Notes under the pieces: model-generated
Told to the model about the DNA's origin: nothing
The model's database searches: none
Seen by the model: only the letters and a program-made list of their open reading frames with translations
Program-made: the position numbers and the translations under genes
Assembly: GCF_900168125.1 (NCBI RefSeq)
Contig: NZ_FUZF01000001.1
Span: forward strand, 372,001 to 436,000
Direction: 5' to 3'
DNA from: Sphingobacterium nematocida
GTDB taxonomy: Bacteria > Bacteroidota > Bacteroidia > Sphingobacteriales > Sphingobacteriaceae
DNA: 64,000 bases
Shown: positions 41,729 to 51,546 of the stretch, in pieces
Numbering within the stretch: position 1 is the first letter of the stretch
Layout of the letters: every line of letters begins with the position of its first letter

Positions 41729-42907
41729 ATGGAGAGGCATATCGTACATTGTGACCTGGATACATTCTTTGTATCGGTAGAGCGGTTGGTAAATTCGGAT
41801 CTGGTGGGCAAGCCTGTACTGATCGGTGGTAATGGCGACCGTGGCGTGGTGGCTTCCTGCTCGTATGAGGCGCGTAAATATGGGGTACACTCGGCGATGC
41901 CGATGAAGCTGGCGCTACGCATGTGCCCCGAGGCGGTAGTCGTACGGGGTGACCATGACCTGTACTCGAAGTATTCGGGCACGGTGACGGAGATCATCGA
42001 GGAGGTGACGCCTATCGTGGAGAAGGCATCTATCGATGAGCACTACCTCGATATCACGGGGATGGACAAGTTCTTCGGTTGCTGGAAATGGACGCAAGAG
42101 CTGCGCGGAAAGATCATCAAGGAAACGGGACTGCCTATTTCTTTTGGCCTATCGGTCAATAAGACGGTATCGAAGATAGCAACGGGCGAAGCAAAGCCCT
42201 GTGGGGAAAAGCAGGTGGTCGGCGGTACGGAGAAGCGGTTCCTCGCACCGCTCTCTATCCGTAAGATCCCTATGGTAGGCGAAAAGTCATACCTGACGCT
42301 GCGCAATATGGGGATCTCGCAGATCGAAACCCTGCAGCAGATGGAGGTATTTACCATGCGCAGGGTACTGGGCGAGAACGGGGTGTCGATATGGACCAAG
42401 GCAAACGGGGTAGACAACAGTGCAGTGGTACCCTTTCGGGAGCAGAAGAGCATGAGCAAGGAGAATACGTTTCTAGCGGATACGATCGATATGGATATCC
42501 TGCGCAAGACGCTGGTGGCTATGGTGGACGAGCTGGCTTATGATCTGCGTAGCCAGCAGAAGCTGACGGGCTGTATCACGCTGAAGATACGCTACTCGAA
42601 CTTTGACACGCATACGCAGCAGCTCGCGATACCCTATACCAACTCGGATCGGGTGATAACGGACCGCGTGCTGGAGCTGTTCAAAAAACTATATAGCCGT
42701 AGGATGCTGATACGCCTGATCGGTGTCAAATTCAGCAAGCTGATCCATGGCTCGTATCAGGTGGATCTATTCAACGATACACTGGAAGAGATACGCCTCA
42801 TGCAGGCTGTAGATCGGATAAGGAACCGCTACGGGGTGGATCTGATAAAAAAGGGTATCTGTCTATTGGATAAAAAAGGAGGTGCGGATGATGCTCAACG
42901 TGCATAG
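41729..42907 (+). CDS. Y-family DNA polymerase (DinB/Pol IV type)
   Basis: 392 residues from the ATG at 41729; TTG at 41723 and GTG at 41726 are in frame. The catalytic residues are in HCDLDTFFVSVER and ASIDEHYLDITG, so unlike ImuB proteins it should be an active translesion polymerase. The rest of the palm, little finger and HhH regions (IRKIPMVGEKSYLTLRNMG) is present. It overlaps the next gene, an alpha-subunit polymerase, by 20 bases. This DNA is much richer in G and C than the Dnd island. Confidence 0.9.
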   Translation: MERHIVHCDLDTFFVSVERLVNSDLVGKPVLIGGNGDRGVVASCSYEARKYGVHSAMPMKLALRMCPEAVVVRGDHDLYSKYSGTVTEIIEEVTPIVEKASIDEHYLDITGMDKFFGCWKWTQELRGKIIKETGLPISFGLSVNKTVSKIATGEAKPCGEKQVVGGTEKRFLAPLSIRKIPMVGEKSYLTLRNMGISQIETLQQMEVFTMRRVLGENGVSIWTKANGVDNSAVVPFREQKSMSKENTFLADTIDMDILRKTLVAMVDELAYDLRSQQKLTGCITLKIRYSNFDTHTQQLAIPYTNSDRVITDRVLELFKKLYSRRMLIRLIGVKFSKLIHGSYQVDLFNDTLEEIRLMQAVDRIRNRYGVDLIKKGICLLDKKGGADDAQRA

Positions 42908-45824
42908 TTATTTCAGCCTGCGCTACGGGACGCTGAGCCTAGAAGATCTAGTGGAGGGGCTACTGGCTGCAGGGCATGATACCGCGGTGCTGACGGATAT
43001 CAACAATTCGTCGGGCTCTTTGGATTTTCTACGGCTGGGTATGAAGGTGGGACTGAACGTACTGGGTGGTATGGAGTTTAGAAATGGCGACCGCCTGCTG
43101 TATATCGGTATAGCGCGCAATAACGAAGGATTTCAGCAGTTGAATGAACTGATGACTGCGTCTAATAAGGCGGCTACTGCCCTGCCTGAGGTGGCGCCTT
43201 ATCTTGATCAGGTGTATTTTATCTATCCCTACGGCAGTAGGTCGGTGAAGGAGCTACGGGAGAATGAATATATCGGTATCCGCCCGACGGAGCGTAACCT
43301 GATACGTCTGGAAGCTGCGGCCAACTGGGAGCGCTATGTGATCCTGTCGCCGGTCTCCTTCATCCCTGAGGATTATAAACTGCACTGCCAGCTGCGGGCT
43401 ATCGATCATAATATCCTTTTCTCGCAACTGGACAAACAGATGGTGGCGGATAAGGAGGAGGTGCTGCTACCTAAGGTGAAGCTTCTGGAGCTATACCGTG
43501 ACTTCCCGATGCTGATGCGCAATACGAACCGCCTGCTGGCTTCCTGTTCGTTTGATCTGGATTTTAAGAAGATGAAGAATAAGGCTTCCTTTACAGGTAA
43601 TCCTGTGAACGATAAGCAGCTGTTGCACAAGTATACGCTTGACGGATTCAGGCACCGCTATGGCCGTACGGACAAGGTGGCTATGGAGCGTATCGAAAGG
43701 GAACTGGAGATTATCGAGAATCTTAACTTTTCGAGTTATTTCCTGATTACGGATGATATATGCCGCTATGCACGCGGCAGGGATTTTCACTATGTGGGGC
43801 GTGGCTCGGGGGCCAACTCGGCGGTGGCGTACTGTCTGGGGATCACAGATGTGGACCCTATCGAGCTGAAGCTTCCGTTTGAGCGATTTCTGAATCCGAA
43901 GCGGCAGTCGCCCCCGGATTTTGACATCGACTTTAGCTGGAACGAGCGCGACGATATCTACGACTATATCTTCAACCGCTACCAGACGGGGCATACGGCC
44001 CTGATGGGCGCTATGAGTACCTTCCGCTCGCGGAGTATCCTACGGGAGCTGGGTAAGGTGTATGGCCTGCCCAAGGCGGAGATAGACCGCCTGGTGCACG
44101 AACCGGAGCATATGCTGAATAAGAATGAGGTGACCAATACCATACTGTCTGTATACAACCGCATGGCGGACTTTCCGAACCAGCGCACGATCCACCCGAG
44201 TGGGGTGCTGATATCGGAGCTGCCCCTCACCTATTATTCGGCGCTGGACTATCCGCCCAAGGGATTGCCGACGATGCAGTTTGACATGTATGTGTCGGAG
44301 GATATCGGCTTCGAGAAGTTTGACATCCTCTCGCAGCGCGGTATCGGGCATATCAAGGATTGCCGGGAGATCGTAAAGCAGAACCGGGGCGTCTCGATCG
44401 ATACCTCGAACCCGAAGCGCTTCTTTGAAGATCCGAAAATCGCGGATCAGCTGCGCTCGGCAAATACGATAGGCTGCTTTTATATTGAATCGCCTGCGAT
44501 GCGGCAGCTGATCACGAAGCTACGCTGTGATGACTACCTGACGCTGGTGGCAGCATCGTCGATTATACGTCCGGGGGTGGCTTCGTCGGGCATGATGGCG
44601 GAGTTTATAAAGCGCCACCATAACCCGGAGACGGTGGTATACCCGCACCCGGTATTCAAGGAGCAGCTGGAAGAAACCTACGGGGTAATGGTCTACCAGG
44701 AGGATGTGATGAAGATAGGCCACGCCTATGGTGGGCTGGATATGTCGGATGCGGATGTGCTGCGCAGGATGATGTCGGGCAAGTACCGCAACAAGGAGCA
44801 TCTACTGGAGATCGAAGATAAATTTTTTGACCACTGCCGGGCGCAGGGCTATCCCGAGGCGGCCAGCAGGGAGATATGGCGGCAGATGGAGAGTTTTGCG
44901 GGGTACTCGTTCAACAAGGCGCACTCGGCCTCCTTTGCGGTGGAGAGCTACCAGAGTCTGTTCCTGAAGACGTACTACCCCAAAGAGTTTATGGTGGCGG
45001 TGCTGAACAACTATGGCGGCTTCTATAACCGAAAGGTGTATGTGAATGAGGCGAAACGGGCGGGCGCAGTGATCAATCTGCCTTGTGTGAACAGGTCGAC
45101 ATTCGTGGCTACCATCTATGGGGATGATATCTTCCTGGGGTTTGACTGTCTACAGAACCTGAACGATAAGCTGGCACAGTGTATCCCGTCGGAGCGTATG
45201 GCTAATGGTGACTACACGAGTCTGGAAAATTTTGTACTGCGCACGGGTGCCCGGTTGGAACAGCTGATCATCCTAATACGGACGGGGGCTTTCCGCTTTA
45301 TGGGGCTGGGTAAGAAGGAGCTCCTCTGGGAGGCGCACCTATTGCTATCGAAGGATAAGCGGGCGGAAACTGTTCCGCTGCTGTTTGAAACGACTAGCCG
45401 CAAGCCGGTACTGCCGAAGCTGTCGAGCTCGGTACTGGAGGACTATTACGATGAGATAGAGCTGATCGGCTTTGGGGTGTCGGGGTCGCTATTCGATCTG
45501 GCGCGGAGTGACTATCGAGGGGATGTGAGGGCTGCGGAGCTGATGGCGCACGAAGGGAAAACGATACGTATGGTGGGCGATTTTGTGGCGGAGAAGTACG
45601 TGCGTACGAAGAACGATAAGCTGATGAAATTTGGGACTTTTCTGGATATGGAGGGGGACTTTTTTGATACGGTGCACTTCCCTCCTTCGCTGGCCAAATC
45701 ACCACTGCGGGGCAATGGCCTGTACCTGATCGAGGGCAAGGTGGTGGTCGAATTTGGATGCCCGGCCATCGATGTGAGTCGATGTGGCAAGATGGCGCTC
45801 AAGGCTGATCCAAGGAGTATTTAA
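42888..45824 (+). CDS. C-family DNA polymerase III alpha subunit, short DnaE/DnaE2-like
   Basis: About 978 residues. The start is placed at the ATG at 42888 because GGAGG lies just before it (42878-42882); a GTG at 42882 is also open. A PHP domain (LNVHSYFSLRYGTLSLEDL…VLTDINNSSG) is followed by the polymerase core (DFDIDFSWNERDDI with the catalytic Asp pair, YGVMVYQEDVMKI, SFNKAHSASFAVESYQ) and a C-terminal OB-like part. It is shorter than the replicative DnaE (about 1150 or more) and is encoded with a Y-family polymerase, the arrangement of error-prone DnaE2-type enzymes. A second, replicative DnaE would be expected elsewhere. Confidence 0.88.
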   Translation: MMLNVHSYFSLRYGTLSLEDLVEGLLAAGHDTAVLTDINNSSGSLDFLRLGMKVGLNVLGGMEFRNGDRLLYIGIARNNEGFQQLNELMTASNKAATALPEVAPYLDQVYFIYPYGSRSVKELRENEYIGIRPTERNLIRLEAAANWERYVILSPVSFIPEDYKLHCQLRAIDHNILFSQLDKQMVADKEEVLLPKVKLLELYRDFPMLMRNTNRLLASCSFDLDFKKMKNKASFTGNPVNDKQLLHKYTLDGFRHRYGRTDKVAMERIERELEIIENLNFSSYFLITDDICRYARGRDFHYVGRGSGANSAVAYCLGITDVDPIELKLPFERFLNPKRQSPPDFDIDFSWNERDDIYDYIFNRYQTGHTALMGAMSTFRSRSILRELGKVYGLPKAEIDRLVHEPEHMLNKNEVTNTILSVYNRMADFPNQRTIHPSGVLISELPLTYYSALDYPPKGLPTMQFDMYVSEDIGFEKFDILSQRGIGHIKDCREIVKQNRGVSIDTSNPKRFFEDPKIADQLRSANTIGCFYIESPAMRQLITKLRCDDYLTLVAASSIIRPGVASSGMMAEFIKRHHNPETVVYPHPVFKEQLEETYGVMVYQEDVMKIGHAYGGLDMSDADVLRRMMSGKYRNKEHLLEIEDKFFDHCRAQGYPEAASREIWRQMESFAGYSFNKAHSASFAVESYQSLFLKTYYPKEFMVAVLNNYGGFYNRKVYVNEAKRAGAVINLPCVNRSTFVATIYGDDIFLGFDCLQNLNDKLAQCIPSERMANGDYTSLENFVLRTGARLEQLIILIRTGAFRFMGLGKKELLWEAHLLLSKDKRAETVPLLFETTSRKPVLPKLSSSVLEDYYDEIELIGFGVSGSLFDLARSDYRGDVRAAELMAHEGKTIRMVGDFVAEKYVRTKNDKLMKFGTFLDMEGDFFDTVHFPPSLAKSPLRGNGLYLIEGKVVVEFGCPAIDVSRCGKMALKADPRSI

Positions 45825-45830
45825 AACGGA

Positions 45831-47201
45831 ATGAAATTGGAATACGCAATTGTAGATATTGAAACGACGGGCGGTAATGCCCGTGGGAGCCGTATGACGG
45901 AGATCGCTATCCGTATACACAATGGCAAGGAGGTGATTGACTCGTTTGAGTCGCTGATCAACCCGGAGAAGGATATTCCGCTGGCGATATTTGCGCTGAC
46001 GGGAATCGATAACGAGATGGTGCGGCATGCGCCTGTATTTGGCGACATCGCCAAGCGTGTTTATGACATGTTGGAAGGCCGGATATTTGTGGCGCACAAC
46101 GTGAACTTTGACTATTCGTTTGTGAAGCATCAGTTGGCGGAATGTGGCCTGAAATGGACGGCAAAAAAACTATGTACGGTGCGGATGGCGCGTAAGATAA
46201 AGCCTGGCCATCGGTCCTACAGCCTCGGCTATCTGTGCGACGATCTAGAGATACCGATAACCAACAGGCACCGTGCTGGTGGCGACTGTGATGCGACGGC
46301 TATTCTCTTCACACGTTTGCTGGAATGGGACGAAGATGGCGTAATCGCTGAGATGGTGAAAAAGTCTTCTAAGGATCAACGCCTCCCGCCTAACCTTCCG
46401 GCGGATCAATTTGAGGCTTTGCCGGAACGCACGGGTGTCTATTATTTTCACGACAAGAAGGGTAAAGTGATCTATGTGGGCAAGGCGCTAAATATCAAGA
46501 AGCGGGTGGGTCAGCATTTTTCGGGACATAATATCAATCCGCAACGACAGAACTTCCTACGGGAAATACATGCGGTGTCTGCGGAGATATGCTCGACGGA
46601 ATTGATGGCGCTCCTGCTGGAATGTGCGGAGATAAAAAGGCTATGGCCTGCGCACAATCGCGCACTGAAGAAATACGAGCCCAAGTTTGGTGTGTTTGTG
46701 TACGAGGATATGGCGGGCTACAAGCGTCTGGCTGTTGGGAAGATTTCTAAAATGCACACTTGCTGTATGATGGTAAACCGGCAATATGATGCCGTGAAGT
46801 TACTGTCGGGACTGGTGGATCGGTATGGCATAGATACGCGCTTGTGTTCGTTTACCAATACGAAGCTGTCACGCCAGGATATCGCACAGACGGCCATCGC
46901 TACTCACCTGCCTCCTGTAGCTGAACATAACGCTATGGTGGAGTCGGCTCTCGAGGAGCTGCAAGGTTGTCGACCTACCTTTGCTCTATTTGATAAGGGG
47001 CGCGACGGCAACGAGAAAAGTTGTGTATTTATGGAAAAAGGTAATTTCTACGGTATGGGATACATCGATAATGGGTCTCAGCTCAGCGATATCCAGGATG
47101 TACGCGACAACCTGACCCGCTATGCCGGAAACCACTATATGGCGCAGCTGATCATCAACTATGCGGAAAGGTACCCTAGGAAGGTGATGAAATTGGGATA
47201 G
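45831..47201 (+). CDS. DnaQ-type 3'-5' exonuclease fused to a GIY-YIG domain
   Basis: 456 residues. The N-terminal DEDDh exonuclease (1-175) shows ExoI AIVDIETTGG, ExoII HNVNFDYSFVKHQL and ExoIII HRAGGDCDATA. Residues about 200-280 form a GIY-YIG nuclease domain like that of UvrC (TGVYYFHDKKGKVIYVGKALNIKKRVGQHF). The last 170 residues are unrecognised. This fusion (epsilon-UvrC-like) could proofread for the adjacent alpha subunit or process repair intermediates. It begins 6 bases after the polymerase gene, so the three form one operon. Confidence 0.88.
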   Translation: MKLEYAIVDIETTGGNARGSRMTEIAIRIHNGKEVIDSFESLINPEKDIPLAIFALTGIDNEMVRHAPVFGDIAKRVYDMLEGRIFVAHNVNFDYSFVKHQLAECGLKWTAKKLCTVRMARKIKPGHRSYSLGYLCDDLEIPITNRHRAGGDCDATAILFTRLLEWDEDGVIAEMVKKSSKDQRLPPNLPADQFEALPERTGVYYFHDKKGKVIYVGKALNIKKRVGQHFSGHNINPQRQNFLREIHAVSAEICSTELMALLLECAEIKRLWPAHNRALKKYEPKFGVFVYEDMAGYKRLAVGKISKMHTCCMMVNRQYDAVKLLSGLVDRYGIDTRLCSFTNTKLSRQDIAQTAIATHLPPVAEHNAMVESALEELQGCRPTFALFDKGRDGNEKSCVFMEKGNFYGMGYIDNGSQLSDIQDVRDNLTRYAGNHYMAQLIINYAERYPRKVMKLG

Positions 47202-47350
47202 ACGCTATGGTCTAAAAACATCCTGACTACATTCAAGGAGATTACGATTGTTCTAGGCTAAAACATTTTCCGAAAAGGTTTGTTAGTTAAATGACGCTGT
47301 TGGTAGCTCAAAACAACGGAGAATATCAATCAATATTTACATACTGTGAT

Positions 47351-49477
47351 ATGAAAAGTAAAAGCCCAAATAAAAAAACGGAAATCATCGACAACCATGT
47401 TGTCGACAACAGTCAACAAAAAATGACAACTAACGACGGCGTCTATATCCATGACAACAACAACACTCTGAAAGCGGGAGAACGAGGGCCTTCACTATTA
47501 GAAGATTTTATATATCAGGATAAACTCGCCCACTTTGACAGAGAACGGATCCCAGAAAGGGTGGTACACGCCAGAGGATCCGGAGCGCATGGAGTTTTTG
47601 AAGCCACGGCAGATATGTCGGCTTACACCAAGGCTCAGTTTTTACAAAAAGGAACTAAAACTCCTGTATTTACTCGGTTTTCGACAGTAGCCGGTTTTAA
47701 AGGCTCTACGGATCTAGCGCGCGATGTGAGAGGTTTTTCAGTAAAATTCTATACAGATGAGGGTAACTATGATCTGGTAGGAAATAATATTCCTGTATTT
47801 TTTATACAAGATGCTATGAATTTTCCAGATGTAGTACATGCAGTTAAACCAGAACCTAACAATGAGATGCCCCAAGCAGCATCAGCTCACGACACTTTCT
47901 GGGATTTTATATCTTTAATGCCAGAGGCCGCACACATGTCGTTATGGATAATGTCTGACAGAGCCATCCCAAGATCTTTACGCATGATGGAGGGATTCGG
48001 TGTGCACACCTTTAAATTTGTAAACGAAAAAGGAAAAGCCACTTTTGTAAAATTTCACTGGAAACCGAGGTTAGGGGCTCATCAGGTGGCGTGGCAGGAG
48101 GCGCAAAAGATATCGGGATACGATGCAGACTTTCATAGAAGAGATCTGTGGGAAGCTATCGAGAAAGGAAACTACCCACAATGGGATTTAGGCGTACAGC
48201 TTATACCTGAAGAAGATGAGTTAAAGTACTCGTTTGACATACTCGACCCTACCAAACTCATCCCAGAAGAACTCGTCCCGGTAAAGTTGATAGGGACCAT
48301 GACACTGAATAGAAATCCAGAAAATTTCTTTGCCGAAACGGAGCAGGTTGCTTTTGACCCAGGCCGCCTCGTACCAGGAATCGACTTCAGTAACGACCCT
48401 TTATTGCAAGGACGGATATTTTCGTACGCAGATACGCAGAACTATCGTTTGGGCGGTCCCAACTTTCACGAATTGCCCATCAATAGACCTGTGAACGGCA
48501 AATTCAATAACCAAAAAGATGGCTTTGGTAGACAAGATATATTAAAAGGTAATGTATCGTATTTTCCGAACAGTCTGGGCGGAGGATGTCCCTATCATGC
48601 TATGCTAAAAGGTGAAACAGGTTTTGAATCTCATAACGAAAAAATCGATGCTAAAAAAATACGGGGAAGAAGCTTATCATTTGCTGATCACTTTACACAA
48701 GCCCGGCTTTTCTTTCAGTCGCAGACACTTCCTGAAAAAAAACATATAATCAGCGCCTTTAGCTTTGAGCTATCTAAGGTAAAAGACGTCAACGTAAGAC
48801 GGAGAGAACTAGCGATACTATATCAGGTGGACCCCGACCTCGCGTATGCGGTCGGTAAGAACCTACAACTAGAACCCTCAAAAACCTTGGATGATCTGAC
48901 TCTGCAATTTGCTAAATCCAACCACGCTGAATACCCCATCGAAGCTCCAAAGCCGGAAGTGACAACATCTAAAGCACTCAGCATGGCTACGCCTCCTGGA
49001 CAAGGGACAATAGCGACAAGAAAGGTTGCTTTTTTAGTTGCCGATGGTGTCAGTAAAAAAAGCGTGGACGAATTAAGATTACCTTTGGAAAAAGAGGGCG
49101 CAGAGGTGGTATTAGTGAGTATAAATGTAGGAATGCTTACTTATAAAGAGGGTGGACAGGAAGAAATACAACACACCTATCTCACTGATGCATCGGTATG
49201 CTTTGATGCTTTCTATACACCAGCGGGAGATTCTGTAGAGATATTGGCCAAAGAACCTGATTATGTCCAGTTTATAAATGAGGCTTTCAGGCACTGCAAA
49301 GCTATCGCTTTCGCAAAACAAGCCGAAGATCTAATAAAGATGACATTAATTACACCGAAGAAAATAGATAAAGGAATTGTTCTGGAATCAGAGGGAAAAA
49401 TGGCAGAGCGTTTCATCACCGTCATGAAAGGTCACCGTATATGGGAACGTGAAGACGAACGTAAAGTTGCTGTTTAA
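47351..49477 (+). CDS. katE: Large-subunit catalase (HPII/KatE type)
   Basis: About 708 residues from the ATG at 47351; the frame is open from 47291. The catalytic His is in VVHARGSGAHGVFEA, the Asn in FIQDAMNFPD and the haem-ligand Tyr in RIFSYADTQNYRLGG. The long C-terminal extension (about 555-708) is the DJ-1/glutamine-amidotransferase-like domain of clade-II catalases (KVAFLVADGVSKKSVDELR…). It detoxifies hydrogen peroxide in the cytoplasm. The gene stands alone with an AT-rich leader. A decayed reading frame follows its stop directly. Confidence 0.92.
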   Translation: MKSKSPNKKTEIIDNHVVDNSQQKMTTNDGVYIHDNNNTLKAGERGPSLLEDFIYQDKLAHFDRERIPERVVHARGSGAHGVFEATADMSAYTKAQFLQKGTKTPVFTRFSTVAGFKGSTDLARDVRGFSVKFYTDEGNYDLVGNNIPVFFIQDAMNFPDVVHAVKPEPNNEMPQAASAHDTFWDFISLMPEAAHMSLWIMSDRAIPRSLRMMEGFGVHTFKFVNEKGKATFVKFHWKPRLGAHQVAWQEAQKISGYDADFHRRDLWEAIEKGNYPQWDLGVQLIPEEDELKYSFDILDPTKLIPEELVPVKLIGTMTLNRNPENFFAETEQVAFDPGRLVPGIDFSNDPLLQGRIFSYADTQNYRLGGPNFHELPINRPVNGKFNNQKDGFGRQDILKGNVSYFPNSLGGGCPYHAMLKGETGFESHNEKIDAKKIRGRSLSFADHFTQARLFFQSQTLPEKKHIISAFSFELSKVKDVNVRRRELAILYQVDPDLAYAVGKNLQLEPSKTLDDLTLQFAKSNHAEYPIEAPKPEVTTSKALSMATPPGQGTIATRKVAFLVADGVSKKSVDELRLPLEKEGAEVVLVSINVGMLTYKEGGQEEIQHTYLTDASVCFDAFYTPAGDSVEILAKEPDYVQFINEAFRHCKAIAFAKQAEDLIKMTLITPKKIDKGIVLESEGKMAERFITVMKGHRIWEREDERKVAV

Positions 49478-49690
49478 TACTTCTACGAGCTGAACAATCT
49501 GTACAAGTCGCTTCACGGCGAAGAGTTTGATGAAGACTTCGTTGAAGAAAATGACTGGTACGACTACTATAGCAGTCTAGACGAAAAGGCATTGAAAATC
49601 GAGATATAGAAACTAGAAACGGAGATTAGCGCAGATTGCTATGAAAACTTCTATCGCTTGATAAGAGATGAGCTGATCGAAATTCTTTAG
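49478..49690 (+). pseudogene. Decayed reading frame after katE
   Basis: Directly after the katE stop the same frame continues with protein-like composition (YFYELNNLYKSLHGEEFDEDF…) to a TAG at 49607, and on (KLETEISADCYENFYRLI…) to a TAG at 49688. There is no start codon. The sequence looks like the end of a lost acidic, helical protein. From 49691 to 49942 no gene is visible. Confidence 0.4.
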
Positions 49691-49942
49691 ATTGGTAACT
49701 CATCATCCTCGATGAGGAAACGGTAATGGCGGCTATCCCCACTCACGTAACAAGAAGCTAGGATGTGTTTATACGCGGTCATTATGAGAGATGGGCCGTA
49801 ATGGGATGGCTATATGAGTGAGGTATACCTACGTGATATGGATCTGGCTGTGGATGTAAATCGATAAGAGCTAGATTAATAGTATTTTTTGCTACTATAA
49901 ATACAAACCTTATTTTTAATCCAACATTGTATACACTAAAGT

Positions 49943-50410
49943 ATGGACGACTTATTTGGACATGAACTCCCAGAATGGGACAATGATAGATTTCGGAGAG
50001 ATGACGATGAAGACTGGAAAATACGACCGAGATGGGAGACGGCAGAACGGCTCTATGCGCAGTGTAGCGAGATTTTCAACTTATGCAAGTTGCTGACAGA
50101 TTCCCTATCGGGAGAATGGCAAATAGCAGAACAACAAATGATTATGAGTAACATCAGCATTGTGGGTGCAAAGATCGTGGGAGCAGCATCGGCTGACCTT
50201 TATATCCTACATGTGGAGAAGGCTGCCATTATCCGCCAGAATATGCGAGAACTCCGTGAACAGCTTATTATGCTTGAAATGATGCAGACGGGAAATAGCC
50301 GTTACTGCCAGCTGATACTACAGGAGATTGAAAGATTTAAGGGAGTGTTCAAAATATGGGTTTCCCATTTCAAACGGGACGACGTCGAAGATGACTGGGG
50401 GTTATTTTAA
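49943..50410 (+). CDS. Hypothetical protein, 155 residues
   Basis: An acidic, helical, soluble protein beginning MDDLFGHELPEWDNDRFRRDDD. The middle suggests a long helical hairpin (LYAQCSEIFNLCKLLTDSL … AAIIRQNMRELREQLIMLEMM) and the end is acidic (DDVEDDWGLF). I do not recognise the family. It stands alone and converges on the Panacea toxin-antitoxin pair. Confidence 0.6.
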   Translation: MDDLFGHELPEWDNDRFRRDDDEDWKIRPRWETAERLYAQCSEIFNLCKLLTDSLSGEWQIAEQQMIMSNISIVGAKIVGAASADLYILHVEKAAIIRQNMRELREQLIMLEMMQTGNSRYCQLILQEIERFKGVFKIWVSHFKRDDVEDDWGLF

Positions 50411-50431
50411 CTTTAAAAACTCCATTACGTA

Positions 50432-50872
50432 CTACAAAATCTTTTTGTATTTGCGCGATACTGAACTTGAATGACGTAGGCAGTCTAATACAGCCTCAAG
50501 TTCTGCTGGAAGTAGGCAGTCGACTACATTGTAATGAACGCCTTGGATGGGATATTGATGCGCGATAGAGGCCCGATCGTAAGTATCGATCTGCTGGCCA
50601 TAAATAGCGGTGAGTACAGGAAATGAAAAACCTTGCTGACCGATAACTTGATCCCGAACAAAGAGATAGCAGTTGATGCAGCCCTCGGGTACTTCGATAC
50701 AGCCGTGATCTTCGGCAATACGGTGTGGTAGATAAATCTTGCTGGAAGGTAGTGAGGCCAAAATCAACTGACCATCTACGTCTTTGAGTACGATAAAGTA
50801 TTTGTTCTTGCTGGGAGAACCATTTTTGAAATAGAATGGTGTAAAATAAAGTATGTTGCCTGCGGTAAACAT
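50432..50872 (-). CDS. Putative toxin of a Panacea-type module, PemK/MazF-like fold possible
   Basis: 146 residues. The N-terminus (GNILYFTPFYFKNGSPSKNKYFIVLKD…LILASLPSSK) resembles the beta-barrel opening of PemK/MazF-like proteins, in which 'G.I……K.RP.LVL' is followed by a V..TS strand. The rest is not recognised. It lies 7 bases after a Panacea-domain (DUF4065) gene on the same strand, the usual arrangement of these toxin-antitoxin pairs. The toxin role is inferred mainly from that partner. Confidence 0.55.
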   Translation of the reverse strand: MFTAGNILYFTPFYFKNGSPSKNKYFIVLKDVDGQLILASLPSSKIYLPHRIAEDHGCIEVPEGCINCYLFVRDQVIGQQGFSFPVLTAIYGQQIDTYDRASIAHQYPIQGVHYNVVDCLLPAELEAVLDCLRHSSSVSRKYKKIL

Positions 50873-50879
50873 AAGGAAA

Positions 50880-51470
50880 CTACTTTAGTGATCTTGAGGC
50901 ATGCAAATACTCTAAATGCTGAGCATAGGCTTCTTGCCCTGCCTCATCAAGGAGGGTATTAAAGTCTATCTTATAGTCTGTGGTAAGAACACTACCATCA
51001 GACAAGCCTTCTAGTATGCCTTTCTCCTGTGCTAGAATCGTCCAAGGGGAGTGTGGGCTATGGGTGATATCTACCAGTTGTTTCGCAGAAAAATGCCCAA
51101 ACTGTTTGATGACATCATCCAGAATATTCAATTCTGCATCCGAAAACTCGTCATCATTGAATTCTCTGACTGCTGATATGTATATTCTCCCCTCCTCTTC
51201 GGGACGCGCAGCTATATAGTCTTGAAAAATATATTGTTCGGTAGAACTGAAATCAAAATAGAGATCCTTGGCGACAGGACCTAACCGCCATACCTCAAAG
51301 TCTAAATTCAAGAAAGGTCTGGCACATCGACGAATCGTAGTCTCTTCTAATAGATAGACTAGCTTCAATAACTTGGTCTTGGAAAGATCAGACACCCGCT
51401 CGGCTATATATACCAGTGTATTGCCAATTTTGGCGATATCATCTTTCGTATAAATGTGGGGCTGACTCAT
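50880..51470 (-). CDS. Panacea-domain (DUF4065, SocA/GepA-like) putative antitoxin
   Basis: About 196 residues from the ATG at 51470; the frame is open from 51530, but the first 20 codons do not fit the family. The Panacea pattern is visible: KIGNTLVYIAERVSDLSKTKLLKLVYLLE, then FEVWRLGPVAKDLYFDF, then LNILDDVIKQFGHFSAKQLVDITHSPHSPW. Panacea proteins neutralise many unrelated toxins. The gene is first in a two-gene operon with the putative toxin. Confidence 0.85.
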   Translation of the reverse strand: MSQPHIYTKDDIAKIGNTLVYIAERVSDLSKTKLLKLVYLLEETTIRRCARPFLNLDFEVWRLGPVAKDLYFDFSSTEQYIFQDYIAARPEEEGRIYISAVREFNDDEFSDAELNILDDVIKQFGHFSAKQLVDITHSPHSPWTILAQEKGILEGLSDGSVLTTDYKIDFNTLLDEAGQEAYAQHLEYLHASRSLK

Positions 51471-51546
51471 GGTGTCTGGAATAAATAGTGTTTGCTGATA
51501 CAAAATACGGAATTTTAAATGATAAAACAATGATTTTGATAATAAA

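Noticed and set aside
45394..45705. Several open frames antisense to the polymerase alpha gene
   Set aside because: GC-rich coding DNA produces long antisense frames; all are inside the polymerase gene and show no domain.
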